A DNA stretch of 64,000 bases, taken from Amycolatopsis australiensis. GTDB lineage: Bacteria > Actinomycetota > Actinomycetes > Mycobacteriales > Pseudonocardiaceae. The first letter of the stretch is position 1; each line of letters starts with the position of its first letter. The stretch is from assembly GCF_900119165.1 (NCBI RefSeq), contig NZ_FPJG01000006.1:4774001-4838000 (forward strand). Reading direction: 5' to 3'. Both the position numbers and the translations under genes were made by a program. Shown piece after piece: positions 33,982 to 44,099 of the stretch. The notes under the pieces are model-generated. The model was not told the DNA's origin and did not search any database. It was given only the letters and a program-made list of their open reading frames with translations.

Positions 33982-34065
33982 AGCGAGCACGGACTGCTCC
34001 TTGGTGGCGCCGGGCTTCTCCGGTGGACTGGGGTCGGTCCGAAACCCGTTTCCGAGGAGGAAGAA

Positions 34066-34248
34066 ATGCCCATTGTGACTGTCCAGCAGGGACCGCGCAG
34101 CGTCGAGCTGAAGCGCGAACTCGTGAAGCGGATCACCGACGCTTTCGTCGCCGCGTACTCGCTGCCGCCCGAGACCGTGCAGGTGTGGATCCACGAGTTC
34201 CCGGCCGAGAGCTGGGGCGCTGCCGGGAAGCTCACCGCGGACAAGTAA
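34066..34248 (+). CDS. 4-Oxalocrotonate tautomerase-family enzyme
   Basis: 60 residues, the exact size of 4-OT monomers. After removal of Met the N-terminal Pro (PIVTVQQGPRS) is the general base; LKRELVKRITDAFVAAYSLP is the helix and VQVWIHEFPAESWGAAGK the following strand. The Arg residues of classical 4-OT (R11, R39) are not both clear: R10/R11 region has PRS but R39 is replaced around VWIHEF, so the substrate may differ from oxalocrotonate. GAGGAGG precedes the ATG. Expected hexamer in the cytoplasm; regulated by the divergent LysR. Confidence 0.88.
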   Translation: MPIVTVQQGPRSVELKRELVKRITDAFVAAYSLPPETVQVWIHEFPAESWGAAGKLTADK

Positions 34249-34345
34249 CCGCGTCACCCGTGCCGCGCGACGGCCACGGTGGTCGGCTCGTTCGCAACGG
34301 CGCCTTCCGGCCCGCACCGCGGATGTCGTCGGGTGCGAGACCTGT

Positions 34346-35182
34346 TCAGGGTGCCTGCTGGGCCCTTTCCCCGGCGCCGGCCACGACCCGGCGCGGGTCG
34401 ACCGGGGCGGCGGCGATGATCGCGGTGCCCGTCACGGTGCCGAACGCGCCGTCGCGGTCGAACACCGCCGCGGTCGCCACCGCCACGCCGTCGTCTTCGG
34501 CGCGGTGGATCGTGGACAGGCCCAGGTGCAGGTCTTCGGCCGGTGGGCGGGACAAGGCCAGGCTGAGGTCGGCGTTGATGAACTCCAGGCCGGCGTCGCC
34601 CCAGTTCGTCACCAGGTTGACCAGATCGGCGACCATGGCTGCGTGCTGGAACGGCGTGGGGCGTTCGCCCCGCACGAGCTCCTGCGGGAAGGCCCAGAGC
34701 ATCTTCCGGCCGGAATTCTGGTGCGGCTCCGGCGAGCTCGTCCAGCCGGTGCTCTCGCTGTAGTAGACCCGTGGTTCGGTCGTCGACGGGCGCAGGCCCG
34801 GCGGCGGGAGCGGTGGTGCGTCATCCGGTGCCCACACGTTGCCGGTGACCGGTGTGCCGGCGGCCAGGAACAGCCCGGTCGCCCTGGCGACCAGCACCTC
34901 GCGTTGCCGGAGTGCCGCTTCGACGAGGCACAGCCGCCGTCCTCGGCGCACCACCTCGGCGGTGGCGCGACAGGGTTCGAAACCGGCCGGGCGCAGCAGG
35001 TCGACGGTCCAGCGTGCCGGCCGCAGCAACCCGGCGCCGCCGGAACGGGTCACGGCCGACTCGGCGGCGCGGGCGAGCGCTCCGCTCGTCACCATGCCGC
35101 GCAACTGCCCGCCGCCGCCCCAGTGCGCGCGGGCCGCGGGCAGGGGGTGGAGGAGTTCGCCGCCGGCCTCGAAAAAGCTCAT
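34346..35182 (-). CDS. Acyl-CoA thioesterase family protein (double hotdog)
   Basis: 278 residues from ATG 35182 (a GTG three bases earlier is an alternative). The pattern of TesB-like/4HBT_3 proteins is visible: FFEAGGELLHPLPAARAHWG, QLRGMVTSGALARAAE, RPARWTVDLLRPA...CRATAEVVRRGRRL in the first hotdog, and FINADLSLALSRPPAEDLHL with GLSTIHRAEDDGVAVATAAV in the second. Probably hydrolyses acyl-CoA esters. It lies 80 bp past the end of the ten-gene CoA operon on the same strand and has its own AT-rich promoter, so it may serve that pathway or relieve CoA trapping. Confidence 0.85.
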   Translation of the reverse strand: MSFFEAGGELLHPLPAARAHWGGGGQLRGMVTSGALARAAESAVTRSGGAGLLRPARWTVDLLRPAGFEPCRATAEVVRRGRRLCLVEAALRQREVLVARATGLFLAAGTPVTGNVWAPDDAPPLPPPGLRPSTTEPRVYYSESTGWTSSPEPHQNSGRKMLWAFPQELVRGERPTPFQHAAMVADLVNLVTNWGDAGLEFINADLSLALSRPPAEDLHLGLSTIHRAEDDGVAVATAAVFDRDGAFGTVTGTAIIAAAPVDPRRVVAGAGERAQQAP

Positions 35183-35194
35183 CACCCGACGAAG

Positions 35195-35210
35195 ATAACA
35201 TTATATATGC
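35195..35210 (-). promoter_or_regulatory. AT-rich promoter element before the thioesterase
   Basis: On the minus strand TATAAT (35205-35200) is a perfect -10 about 18 bp before the ATG; the surrounding ataacattatatatgc is unusually AT-rich for this DNA and shares cattatata with the element at 50279-50287. The -35 is poor, suggesting activator dependence. Confidence 0.55.
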
Positions 35211-35264
35211 GAAGAGGTGGTCGGCTCCCTGAGCCGAACTGCCGCTTCGGGAAGTCCGGCGGGT

Positions 35265-36446
35265 TCACGCGATGCCGCGGTGGCCGCGTGCCGGCCGGGA
35301 AGTGGTTCTGCCGGAGGTCCCCGGCCCGAGCAGCTCGTCGTTGTGCTCGCCCACGGCGGGCGCGATTCCCGGCGCCGGGCGGGTGCCGTCGATCCGGATG
35401 GGGGAGCCCGGCGCCCAGTGGCGGCCCACGCCGGGCTGGTCGATCTCCGTGAACAGATCCAGCTCGCCGAGCGCCGGGCCCAGCTCGGCGAAAGTCCGGT
35501 AGCGCTGCCAGAGGATGCGGTGCCGGTCGAGCACTTCCGCCGCCTCCCGGAACGAGGTGCGCGAGAACCATCGCGCCAGCAACGTCGAAATCAGGTCGCG
35601 GTGCTCGTAACGCGCGGACTCCGACGAGAAGTCGATGCCGAGCGACTCGCTCAGCTGGGCGAACGTGCCGGTGAGGCCGGTGGCCGACATCAGCTTGGTC
35701 CAGTGGCGCTGCGTCAGCACCACCAGCATCAGCCGGATCCCGTCCGCGGTCACGAAGTCACGGCCGTACGTGCCGTACACGTCGTTGCCCGATTTGCCCC
35801 GCTCGTGGTCGGTCACCTGCGCTTCGGCCAGGTAGCCGAGGTTGCCCGCGGTCGCGAGGGCGACGTCCTCCAAGGCGACCTCGATCGCGCGGCCGCGGCC
35901 GGTCAGCACCCGGTGCCGCTCGGCCGCGAGCAGGCCGATGGCCAGGTAGAGCCCGGCGGCGACGTCCCAGGCGGGAAGGACGTGGTTCACCGGGGGCGAG
36001 CCCGGCGGCCCGGTGAGGCAGGGGAATCCGGTGCCCGCCTGGACGGTGTAGTCCACGGCGGCGCCACCGTCCGCCCGGCCGGATAGCAGCACGTGGATCA
36101 GGTCCGGCCGTCGCGCGGACAACGCCCGGTACGAAAGTTCGGGATGGCGGTCGGTGTTCGCGACGACCGCGCACGGTCCACTCCGGACGATGAAGTCGGC
36201 GATCCGCCGGCGGTCCTCAGTGGACTCGAGGTCGACCGCGATCGCGCGCTTTCCTTTGTTGAGGCCGGACCAGTAGAGGCTCGTCCCGGAATCGGCGAGG
36301 GGCCAGCGGGTGCGGTCGGCCGCGCCGCCGAGCGGTTCCACGCGGATGACGTCGGCGCCGAGCTGGGCCAGGGTGAGCCCGCACAGCGGCGTCGCCACGT
36401 AACTCGACAGCTCGACGACCCGCAGCCCGGACAGCGGCCCGGTCAT
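35265..36446 (-). CDS. CaiB/BaiF family (class III) CoA-transferase
   Basis: 393 residues. Starts at ATG 36446 overlapping the crotonase stop by 4 bp. Class III signatures: [57 protein letters not shown], and the catalytic Asp region [20 protein letters not shown]. The end ([16 protein letters not shown]) carries the usual 'GEHtdevL' motif. Transfers CoA from a donor (often succinyl-CoA) to a carboxylic acid in the cytoplasm. As last gene of the ten-gene operon it may activate the starting acid or an intermediate. Confidence 0.92.
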   Translation of the reverse strand: MTGPLSGLRVVELSSYVATPLCGLTLAQLGADVIRVEPLGGAADRTRWPLADSGTSLYWSGLNKGKRAIAVDLESTEDRRRIADFIVRSGPCAVVANTDRHPELSYRALSARRPDLIHVLLSGRADGGAAVDYTVQAGTGFPCLTGPPGSPPVNHVLPAWDVAAGLYLAIGLLAAERHRVLTGRGRAIEVALEDVALATAGNLGYLAEAQVTDHERGKSGNDVYGTYGRDFVTADGIRLMLVVLTQRHWTKLMSATGLTGTFAQLSESLGIDFSSESARYEHRDLISTLLARWFSRTSFREAAEVLDRHRILWQRYRTFAELGPALGELDLFTEIDQPGVGRHWAPGSPIRIDGTRPAPGIAPAVGEHNDELLGPGTSGRTTSRPARGHRGIA

Positions 36447-37252
36447 CCCTGCCACCGCGTGGGGTCGGGCTTGCGGCGCTCGCGGTGCGACGCGAGCCCT
36501 TCCCGCACTTCGGGACCACCGAAGCCGTAGAACTCCAGCGCCAGGGAGGAGTCGAACAGCGCGCCGGCGACCTGCCGGTACCACATGTTCAGGCTCTGCT
36601 TGGTGAACCGGATCGCGTTCGGGGCGCCGCCGGCCAGTTCGTGCGCGATCTCCCGCGCGGTCGGCAGCAGTTCTTCGGCGGTGCCGACGCACAACGAGAC
36701 CAGGCCGATGCGCTCGGCCTCGGCGCCGGTGAGCGGGCGGCACGTCATCAGGTAGTACTTGGCCTTGGCCATGCCGCACAGCAGCGGCCAGCAGATCGCC
36801 GCGTGGTCGCCGGCCGCGACGCCGAGCCGGGTGTGCCCGTCGACGATCTTCGCGTCCGCCGTCACCACCGAGACGTCCGCCAGCACGCCCGCGACCAGTC
36901 CGGCGCCGACGGCCGGGCCGTGGATGGCCGACACGATCGGTTTCGAGCAGTCGATGACGTTGTAGACGAGGTCGCGGGCCTCCCGCATCGTGCGGGTGCG
37001 GGTCTCGTAGTCGGTGGCCAGCTTCTCGACGAGGTCGAAGGACCCGCCGGCGGAGAAGCCTTTGCCCTCGCCGCGGAGCAGGATCGCCTTGACGCCGGGG
37101 TCGCGGTCGAATTCGCGCCAGATGTCGGCGAGGTCGGCGTGGGCGGCTTCGCTGACCGCGTTGAGGTTCGGCGCGTCGAGCACCAGCTCCAGGACGCCTT
37201 CGTCGTCCGGTCCGTCCACCCGGAGGTGTGCGAAACGTGCGTAGCGGCTCAT
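36443..37252 (-). CDS. Enoyl-CoA hydratase/isomerase family protein
   Basis: 269 residues from ATG 37252. Crotonase features: [20 protein letters not shown], oxyanion [38 protein letters not shown], and [20 protein letters not shown], a form in which the usual Glu pair is replaced (GVAAGDHAA), typical of a subgroup close to cleavage/isomerisation crotonases. It overlaps both neighbours by 4 bp (ATGA), between the fused CoA-transferase and CaiB/BaiF genes. Crotonase next to an IpdAB-like protein recalls EchA20-IpdAB in steroid ring degradation, but that parallel is only suggestive. Confidence 0.9.
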   Translation of the reverse strand: MSRYARFAHLRVDGPDDEGVLELVLDAPNLNAVSEAAHADLADIWREFDRDPGVKAILLRGEGKGFSAGGSFDLVEKLATDYETRTRTMREARDLVYNVIDCSKPIVSAIHGPAVGAGLVAGVLADVSVVTADAKIVDGHTRLGVAAGDHAAICWPLLCGMAKAKYYLMTCRPLTGAEAERIGLVSLCVGTAEELLPTAREIAHELAGGAPNAIRFTKQSLNMWYRQVAGALFDSSLALEFYGFGGPEVREGLASHRERRKPDPTRWQG

Positions 37253-38922
37253 GCGTTTCCCTTCCCGAGGAACAGGCCCTCGCGGTCGTACTTCCGCAGC
37301 TGCTGGACGTCATCGTCGGAGACGGCCCGCAGTTGCGCCAGGTCGGCGGCCACGCTCAGGTCCCAGCCGCAGCGGGATCGGACGTGCTCGACGTCCACGC
37401 CGGGTGCCAGGTGGGTGAGGACCAGTTCACCGTCGCGGCGGGTGAGGATGCCGAGGTCGGTCACCACGGCCCGGACGCGCTCGCCCGGGCTGGTCACGTA
37501 GCCGCACTGCTCGATGAACCGGCGCGGGCTCATGGTGCCGACGACCAGGGTCTCGTCCGCGTTGGTGACGACGTCGTTCGCGCCGCCGGAGCCCACCAGG
37601 TACGGGCCGCCGTCGATGCGGGTGGTGTTGATGTCGCCGTGCCGGTCGATCTGCGCCGCGCCGACGCAGGCGATCGACCGCGTGTGCGGCCCGTTCACCA
37701 GGTTCCCCAGCACCTGTTCGGTGTCCAGGAGCATCGACGAGGCCGGGAAGCCGGCGAAGCTGAAGATGAACGGGTCGCCTTCGGTGGGGGTGTAGTCCCA
37801 CAGCCCGAGTTCCGCGGCGAGCGCGACCCGGCACCCGTCGGCCTTCGCCTTCTCGACACCCACCCAGGCCGCCAGGTTCGCCAGCCCGGCGCCGGCCAGC
37901 ACCGCGTCGGCGCCGGTGTCGGCGATCCGGGCCCGGAGCAGGTCGCTGAGCCATGTCGCGGCGCGTTCGGGTGGGGTGACCGGTCCGGTGTGCTCGCCGC
38001 GGCCGGTGGGCGGGGTGGGGCGCCCGAGCGTGCGGGTCAGCTCGCCGAGCCGGGGTTCGCCGAGTTTGGCGAGGTAGGCGTCGTGGTCGGCGGGGCCGAG
38101 GACCCACTCGCGGATCCAGTCGTCGAAACCGGCCGACCGGCTCGCCTCGCGGGCGGCGATCCAGAACTCGACGTCTTCGGCGTAGCCGTCCACCGGCAGC
38201 CGCGCGCCCTCCGGCCCGGGGAAGACCCCGCCGGGGTGTGCCCCGAACGGCGCCTCGACGACCGCCAGCACGCGGTGCGCGGGGATGCGGACCAGCGGGG
38301 ACCACGGGCGGAGATCGTCGACCACCTTCTCGACGGTGGCCAGCACCCCGCGGCGGGCGGCGAACGCGCCGACCGAGCCCTCGAACATCGGCGGCGCGAT
38401 GGCGAGGTTGCCGTGGCGGTCGGCGACGGCCGCGTGCACGAGCGCGACGTCCGGGACCAGCGGCGCGACCAGGCCGACCCGCCCGAACGGGCCCTCGACC
38501 TCCGTGTAGGCGTCGTTGCCGGCCATCGACGAGCCGCGCACCGAGCCGGTCACCACCGCGGGCACCCCGGTGGCCGCGGCGCGCAGCCGCTGGATGTAGC
38601 TGAGGAACGACCAGTTCTCGACCTCGACCGTGCCGTCGGTGTAGGCCCGCTGGAACACCGGGTTCGGGGTGAACACCGGGAACGAGTCTCCCGAGTAGAC
38701 GGTCACGACCTTTTCGAGGCAGCCGGAGCGGAACAGCACCGCGCCGAGCGACGACAGGCTGGCCATGATGAGGGTGAACCGCGACGGCTTGCCCCAGTGC
38801 TGCCGCGCGACCTCGCGCACCAGCGCGCTCCACCGGCTGTGGCCCATCATCACGTGCAGCGCGTCACCCGCCCGGACGTGCCGGGCGACGGCCTCGTCGA
38901 GACGGCAGAACTCGGTGCTCAT
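37249..38922 (-). CDS. Fused alpha-beta class I CoA-transferase (IpdAB/glutaconate CoA-transferase-like)
   Basis: 557 residues: residues ~1-290 correspond to the alpha subunit ([53 protein letters not shown]) and ~325-557 to the beta subunit ([76 protein letters not shown]). The beta half has ALAAELGLW, which fits the (S)E-x-G motif with the CoA-accepting Glu of class I enzymes. Usually two genes, here one chain. IpdAB relatives open rings by C-C hydrolysis; others transfer CoA. Coupled by ATGA to neighbours on both sides. Confidence 0.87.
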   Translation of the reverse strand: MSTEFCRLDEAVARHVRAGDALHVMMGHSRWSALVREVARQHWGKPSRFTLIMASLSSLGAVLFRSGCLEKVVTVYSGDSFPVFTPNPVFQRAYTDGTVEVENWSFLSYIQRLRAAATGVPAVVTGSVRGSSMAGNDAYTEVEGPFGRVGLVAPLVPDVALVHAAVADRHGNLAIAPPMFEGSVGAFAARRGVLATVEKVVDDLRPWSPLVRIPAHRVLAVVEAPFGAHPGGVFPGPEGARLPVDGYAEDVEFWIAAREASRSAGFDDWIREWVLGPADHDAYLAKLGEPRLGELTRTLGRPTPPTGRGEHTGPVTPPERAATWLSDLLRARIADTGADAVLAGAGLANLAAWVGVEKAKADGCRVALAAELGLWDYTPTEGDPFIFSFAGFPASSMLLDTEQVLGNLVNGPHTRSIACVGAAQIDRHGDINTTRIDGGPYLVGSGGANDVVTNADETLVVGTMSPRRFIEQCGYVTSPGERVRAVVTDLGILTRRDGELVLTHLAPGVDVEHVRSRCGWDLSVAADLAQLRAVSDDDVQQLRKYDREGLFLGKGNA

Positions 38923-39374
38923 CCGGTCACCACGACCAGCGTTTCCGCGACACAGGCGGGCTTGCCGCCGCCGTCGAGTTCGACGACGTACCGGGTGGTC
39001 ACGGTGTGGCCCGCCGGGCCTTCGGTCACGTCGGTGAACGCCGCGGTCGAGCGGATCCGCGCCCCGGACGGCACCGGAGCCGGGAACCGGACCTTGCCGA
39101 GCCCGTAGTTGAGCCGGGCGCTGCCGAAGTCCAGCCGGAACAGCTCCCGCCCGAACAGCGGGAGCAGCGACAGGGTCAGGTACCCGTGCGCGATGGTCGA
39201 GCCGTGCGGCCCGGCCGCGGCGCGGACCGGGTCGGTGTGGATCCACTGGTGGTCGCCGGTCGCGTCGGCGAAGGCGTCGATCCGCGCCTGGTCGACGACG
39301 AGCCACCCGGTGGGGCCGAGTTCCTCGCCGAGGGCCGCGCGGACCTCCGCCGGGGAGGTGAAGACGCGCGTCAC
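38919..39374 (-). CDS. MaoC-like (R)-specific enoyl-CoA hydratase
   Basis: 151 residues from GTG 39374, which overlaps the thiolase stop by 4 bp. Single hotdog with the hydratase-2 motif: IDAFADATGDHQWIHTDPVR (Asp and His catalytic pair) and GSTIAHGYLTLSLLPLF. Hydrates trans-2-enoyl-CoA to (R)-3-hydroxyacyl-CoA, or acts in reverse. Placed between the thiolase and the fused CoA-transferase, it fits a beta-oxidation-like step. Confidence 0.92.
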   Translation of the reverse strand: MTRVFTSPAEVRAALGEELGPTGWLVVDQARIDAFADATGDHQWIHTDPVRAAAGPHGSTIAHGYLTLSLLPLFGRELFRLDFGSARLNYGLGKVRFPAPVPSGARIRSTAAFTDVTEGPAGHTVTTRYVVELDGGGKPACVAETLVVVTG

Positions 39375-40585
39375 GCCGTCACCCGCTCGAACACCGCCGC
39401 CAGGCCCTGGCCGCCGCCGATGCACATGGTCTCCAGGCCGTAGCGGGCTTCGCGGCGGTGCAGTTCGCGGGACAGTGTCGCGAGGATGCGCGTGCCGGTG
39501 GCGCCGACCGGGTGGCCGAGGGAGATGCCGGAGCCGTGCACGTTGAGCCGGTCGAAGTCGGCGTCGCCGAAGCCCCACTCGCGGGTGCAGGCCAGCACCT
39601 GCGCGGCGAACGCCTCGTTCAGCTCGATCAGGTCCATGTCGGAGATCTTGAGCCCGGCGCGGCCGAGAGCGAGCGCGGACGCCGGGACGGGACCGATGCC
39701 CATCACCTCGGGTCCGACACCGGCGACGCCGTGGGAGACGAGCCGTACGAGGGGGCGCAGGCCGAGCTCGGCGGCCCGGTCCGGGTGGGTGACGACGCAC
39801 ATCGCGGCGGCGTCGTTCTGGCCGCTCGCGTTGCCCGCGGTGACCGTCGCTTCGGGATCCTGCTTGCCCAGCACGGGTTTCAGCGCGGCCAGCGTCTCGG
39901 GCGTGGTGTCCGGACGCGGGTGCTCGTCGGTGTCGACGACGACCCGGCCCTTCCGCGTCTCGACGGGGACCGGGACGATCTCCTCGGCGAAGACGCCGGA
40001 GTGCTGGGCGGCGACCGCGCGTCGGTGCGACTCCGCGGCGAGGCGGTCCTGCTCTTCGCGGCTGATGCCGTACCGGCGGCGCAGGTTCTCGGCGGTTTCG
40101 AGCATCCCGCCGGGCACCGGGTGGTGCTTGCCGCCGGGAGTCTGGCGGCCGCGGCTGAGCGAGTCGTGCAGCATGACACCCGCGCCCTTGGCGCCCCAGC
40201 GCATCCCGGTGGCGTAGAAGACGGTGTTGCTCATGCTTTCCGCGCCACCGGCGATGACCAGGTCGCTCACGCCCGCCTGGACCTGCACCGCGGCCTGCAG
40301 CACCGACTGCAGCCCGGACCCGCAGCGGCGGTCGACCTGCATGCCGGGCACGGTCACCGGCAGGCCCGCGTCGAGCGCGACCACGCGGCCGATCGCCGGG
40401 GCCTCCGCGCTGGGGTAGCAGTGGCCGAGGATGACGTCGTCGATCGCCTCGGGGGGCAGGCCGGTGCGGTCGAGCAGCGCGGTGAGCGCGATCGTGCCGA
40501 GGTCGGCCGCGGGCACGTCCTTGAGCGAGCCGCCGAAGCGGCCGATCGGGGTCCGGACGGGCTCGCAGATCACAGCGTCACGCAT
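39371..40585 (-). CDS. Thiolase (acetyl-CoA C-acyltransferase)
   Basis: 404 residues. Nucleophile C88 in VDRRCGSGLQSV, NEAFAAQVLACTREWGFGD, H358 in GHPVGATGTRI and C388 in ETMCIGGGQG: all four thiolase motifs intact. Starts MRDAVICEPVRTPIGRFGG. Cleaves 3-ketoacyl-CoA with CoA to acetyl- or propionyl-CoA plus shortened acyl-CoA. Its start overlaps the upstream hydratase by 8 bp, and its stop overlaps the MaoC gene, so it is tightly coupled in the operon. Confidence 0.95.
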   Translation of the reverse strand: MRDAVICEPVRTPIGRFGGSLKDVPAADLGTIALTALLDRTGLPPEAIDDVILGHCYPSAEAPAIGRVVALDAGLPVTVPGMQVDRRCGSGLQSVLQAAVQVQAGVSDLVIAGGAESMSNTVFYATGMRWGAKGAGVMLHDSLSRGRQTPGGKHHPVPGGMLETAENLRRRYGISREEQDRLAAESHRRAVAAQHSGVFAEEIVPVPVETRKGRVVVDTDEHPRPDTTPETLAALKPVLGKQDPEATVTAGNASGQNDAAAMCVVTHPDRAAELGLRPLVRLVSHGVAGVGPEVMGIGPVPASALALGRAGLKISDMDLIELNEAFAAQVLACTREWGFGDADFDRLNVHGSGISLGHPVGATGTRILATLSRELHRREARYGLETMCIGGGQGLAAVFERVTA

Positions 40586-41404
40586 GGGGAGTGCCTTCCT
40601 CGTGGAGTTCGACGGCGAGGGTGGTGCGGACCCGGCCGTCGGGGCCGGTCAGCTCGACCTCGCCGGCGCGCGCGGTCACCCGGGCGGGTTCGCCGCAGAA
40701 CAGCGGCGCCCGGTTCCGGTGGGTCACGCGGCGCACCCGGTCACCGGGGGAGTCCAGGCGCAGGACCTCGGCCATGGCCAGGGTCATCAGCGGGCCGTGC
40801 ACGACCAGGCCGGGATAGCCTTCGACGCCGGTGGCGTAGGGCCAGTCGTAGTGGATGCGGTGCGGGTTCGCCGTGGCCGCGGAGAACCGCATCAGCAGCG
40901 TCGGGTCGGTGGCGAAGTCCCAGACGCCCTGCCCGGCCCGGCGCAGCGGCGCCCCGGCCGGATCGGACGCGGCCGGTCCCGGCTCGGTGGGAGTGCCGCG
41001 CTCGCGGTAGATCAGATCCTGACGTTCCTCGACGCACAGTCCGTCCACATCGGACAGCCGCGTGCGGACGACCACGACCACCAGCTTCCCGGACCGGCCT
41101 TCCTTGGGCGTCACCGACTCCACTGTGGACTCGCGGGTCACGGTTCCGCCGACGCGCAGCGGCCGGTGGAAGACCACCTCACCGCCGGCGAACATCCGCC
41201 GGGGCAGGCCGGTCTCGGGCAGGAACGCGCCGCGCGCCGGATGGCCGTCGGAGCCCAGCTCGGAGGAAACCGGCCAGCGGGGGAGCGCGACCCAGTGCCA
41301 CAGCGGCGGCAGCTCCTCGCCCGGGCGGGGCGCGGGCAGGCCGTCGTCGAGCAGCGCGGCCAGCGCCGCCACCGGCGCCGGGTCGAGGAGTTCCTCCGTG
41401 CGCA

Positions 41405-41405
<1 letters not shown>
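40578..41405 (-). CDS. FAS1-like dehydratase / HTD2-type acyl-CoA hydratase (MaoC fold)
   Basis: 275 residues from ATG 41405. Two hotdogs: an N-terminal FAS1-like half (LWHWVALPRWPVSSELGSDG, RRMFAGGEVVFHRPLRVGGT, the 'p.RMwaG' signature) and a C-terminal MaoC half with ANPHRIHYDWPYATGVEGYP and GLVVHGPLMTLAMAE. This group includes mesaconyl-C4-CoA hydratase, itaconyl-CoA hydratase-like proteins and HTD2. In an operon with a CitE-like lyase and CoA-transferases, hydration of a branched unsaturated dicarboxyl-CoA is plausible but unproven. Confidence 0.9.
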
Positions 41406-42115
<710 letters not shown>

Positions 42116-42123
42116 GGTGGTCC

Positions 42124-43272
42124 TCAGATCTTGTTGCGGGCGACGAGCTGGGCGGCGATCACGTTGCGCTGGATCTCGTTGGTGCCTTCCCCGACGATCA
42201 TCAGCGGCGCGTCGCGGAAGTAGCGTTCGACGTCGTACTCCTTGGAGTAGCCGTAACCGCCGTGGACGCGGATCGCGTCGAGGGCGACCTGCATGGCCGT
42301 CTCGGAGGCGAACAGCTTCGCCATCCCGGCTTCCATGTCGGCGCGTTCCCCGGCGTCGAGCCGCTCGGCGGCGTCGAGGGTGAGCAGCCGGGCCGCGCGC
42401 ATCTTGGTGGCCATGTCGGCCAGGAGGTTGCCGACGGACTGGTGTTTCCAGATGGGCTTGCCGAAGGACTCGCGCTCCTGGGCGTAGCGCACGGCGTCGT
42501 TCAGCGCCGCCTGCCCGACCCCGAGCGCGCGGGAGGCGACCTGGATGCGGCCCACTTCGAGACCACGCATCATGTGCGCCCACCCCTGGTTCGGGGTCCC
42601 GCCCAGCACGGCGTCGCCGGGCACGGCCATGCCGTCGAAGACCAGCTCACACGCCTCGACACCGCGGTAGCCGAGCTTCGGCAGCTTCTTCGAGACGGTG
42701 AGCCCGTCGCCGGGTTCGACGAGCAGGACGCTCATGCCTCGGTGGGCGGGCTTCGCGTCCCGGTCGGTGATGCAGAGCAGGCCGATGAGACCGGAGTGGG
42801 CGGCGTTCGAGATCCACGTCTTGGCCCCGGTGACGGCGTACCCGCCGCCGGTGGGCACCGCGTGGGTGCGCATGGCCTGCAGGTCGCTGCCACCGCCGGG
42901 CTCGGTCAACGCCATCGTGGCGCGGATCCTGCCTTCGGCCATGGCGGGCAGGTACTTCTCACGCTGCTCCGGCGTGCCGAACGTCTTGATCAGGTACGTG
43001 ATCACCGAGTGGCCGCCGATCGCGCCGGCCAGGCTCATCCACCCGCGCGCCAGCTCCTCGGTGACCCGGGCGAAGCACGCCGTGCTGACGTCCACGCCGC
43101 CGTACTCGGCCGGGGCGAGCAGCCCGAAGAAGCCGAGTTCCTTCATCTCGTCGATGAACTCGGCCGGGTAGACGTCGTCGGCCTCGAATTCGCGCACGCG
43201 CGGGCGGACCCGCTCGTCGACGAACTCCGCCACCAGGGCCACCATCTGCTTCTCGTCGTCGGTGAGCGTCAT
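42124..43272 (-). CDS. Acyl-CoA dehydrogenase
   Basis: 382 residues, the normal length. FAD/substrate motifs: [71 protein letters not shown] and the catalytic-Glu motif [11 protein letters not shown] (E362). Introduces the 2,3 double bond in an acyl-CoA and passes electrons to ETF. It overlaps the upstream CitE-like gene by 4 bp. With the second dehydrogenase at the operon start, two oxidation steps or two substrates are implied. Confidence 0.95.
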   Translation of the reverse strand: MTLTDDEKQMVALVAEFVDERVRPRVREFEADDVYPAEFIDEMKELGFFGLLAPAEYGGVDVSTACFARVTEELARGWMSLAGAIGGHSVITYLIKTFGTPEQREKYLPAMAEGRIRATMALTEPGGGSDLQAMRTHAVPTGGGYAVTGAKTWISNAAHSGLIGLLCITDRDAKPAHRGMSVLLVEPGDGLTVSKKLPKLGYRGVEACELVFDGMAVPGDAVLGGTPNQGWAHMMRGLEVGRIQVASRALGVGQAALNDAVRYAQERESFGKPIWKHQSVGNLLADMATKMRAARLLTLDAAERLDAGERADMEAGMAKLFASETAMQVALDAIRVHGGYGYSKEYDVERYFRDAPLMIVGEGTNEIQRNVIAAQLVARNKI

Positions 43273-44099
43273 CGCCCGATCCCTTCTCGTGCCTGCCGGA
43301 GGATGCGCTGCGCGCGCTCCAGCACCGGCTTGTCGATCATCTGCCCGCCGGCCGCGACCGCCCCGCCGTCGCCCGCCGCGTCGAGCACCGACCGGGCCCA
43401 GCGGGTTTCCTCCCGCGTCGGCCGCAGCGCCGCGGCGGCGACCGGGACCTGCTTGGGGTGCACGCACAGCTTCCCGGTGAAACCCAGCCGGCGCGCGTAC
43501 TGGACTTCGTCGGTGAGCAGCAGTTCGTTGTGCAGATCGGCGGTGACGCCGTCGATCGGCCCGGGCAGGCCCCCGGCCGCCGAGGCCAGCACCAGCGCCC
43601 CGCGGGCCGCGGCCAGCGCGTCGCGGTCCGCCGGGTCCGCGCCCAGCTCGGCGGCGAGGTCGAAACTGCCGAACGCGAGCCGCTGGACGTTCGGGACGGC
43701 GGCGGTCTCCCGCGCGTCCAGCACCCCGCGCGCGGTCTCCACCAGCGCGACGAGCACCGGCAGCACCCCGAGCTGCCCGGCCGCGGTACGCGTGCTCGCC
43801 GGGTCGGCCTTGGGCAGCAGCACCGTGCACCGCCGTTGCCGCAGCACGGCCAGGTCCTCGTCGTGCCACGGCGTGCCGGCCGCGTTGACGCGGACCGCGC
43901 ACTCGGGGTGCTGCTCGAGCCAGGCGCCGACCTGCTCCCGCGCGTAGTCCTTGCGGTCCGGCGCGACGGCGTCCTCCAGGTCCAGCACGACCAGGCCCGC
44001 CCCGGCCGCGGCCGCCTTGGCGAAGCGTTCCGGCCGGTCCCCGGGGACGAACAGCAGCGTGGCCGCTTCGCGGGCCCGCGTCGCGGCGCGGTTCGTCAT
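43269..44099 (-). CDS. HpcH/HpaI aldolase family acyl-CoA lyase (CitE-like)
   Basis: 276 residues. TLLFVPGDRPERFAKAAAAG, GLVVLDLEDAVAPDRKDYAR, CAVRVNAAGTPWHDEDLAVL, VLLPKADP, ALVETARGVLD, LAFGSFDLAAELGAD and KLCVHPKQVPV are the full CitE/citramalyl-CoA/malyl-CoA lyase pattern; E and D in 'ALVETA' and 'LDLEDA' bind Mg. Cleaves a (3-hydroxy)dicarboxyl-CoA to acetyl-CoA plus an alpha-keto acid (or reverse). It couples to both flanking acyl-CoA dehydrogenases by 4-bp overlaps, so it belongs to the same route. Confidence 0.93.
   Translation of the reverse strand: MTNRAATRAREAATLLFVPGDRPERFAKAAAAGAGLVVLDLEDAVAPDRKDYAREQVGAWLEQHPECAVRVNAAGTPWHDEDLAVLRQRRCTVLLPKADPASTRTAAGQLGVLPVLVALVETARGVLDARETAAVPNVQRLAFGSFDLAAELGADPADRDALAAARGALVLASAAGGLPGPIDGVTADLHNELLLTDEVQYARRLGFTGKLCVHPKQVPVAAAALRPTREETRWARSVLDAAGDGGAVAAGGQMIDKPVLERAQRILRQAREGIGR

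Noticed and set aside
35265..38922. Cholesterol ring-degradation (ipdAB-echA20) locus
   Set aside because: The CoA-transferase is a fused and divergent form and no kstR2, fadD3, ipdC or fadE30-type neighbours are present; kept only as an analogy.
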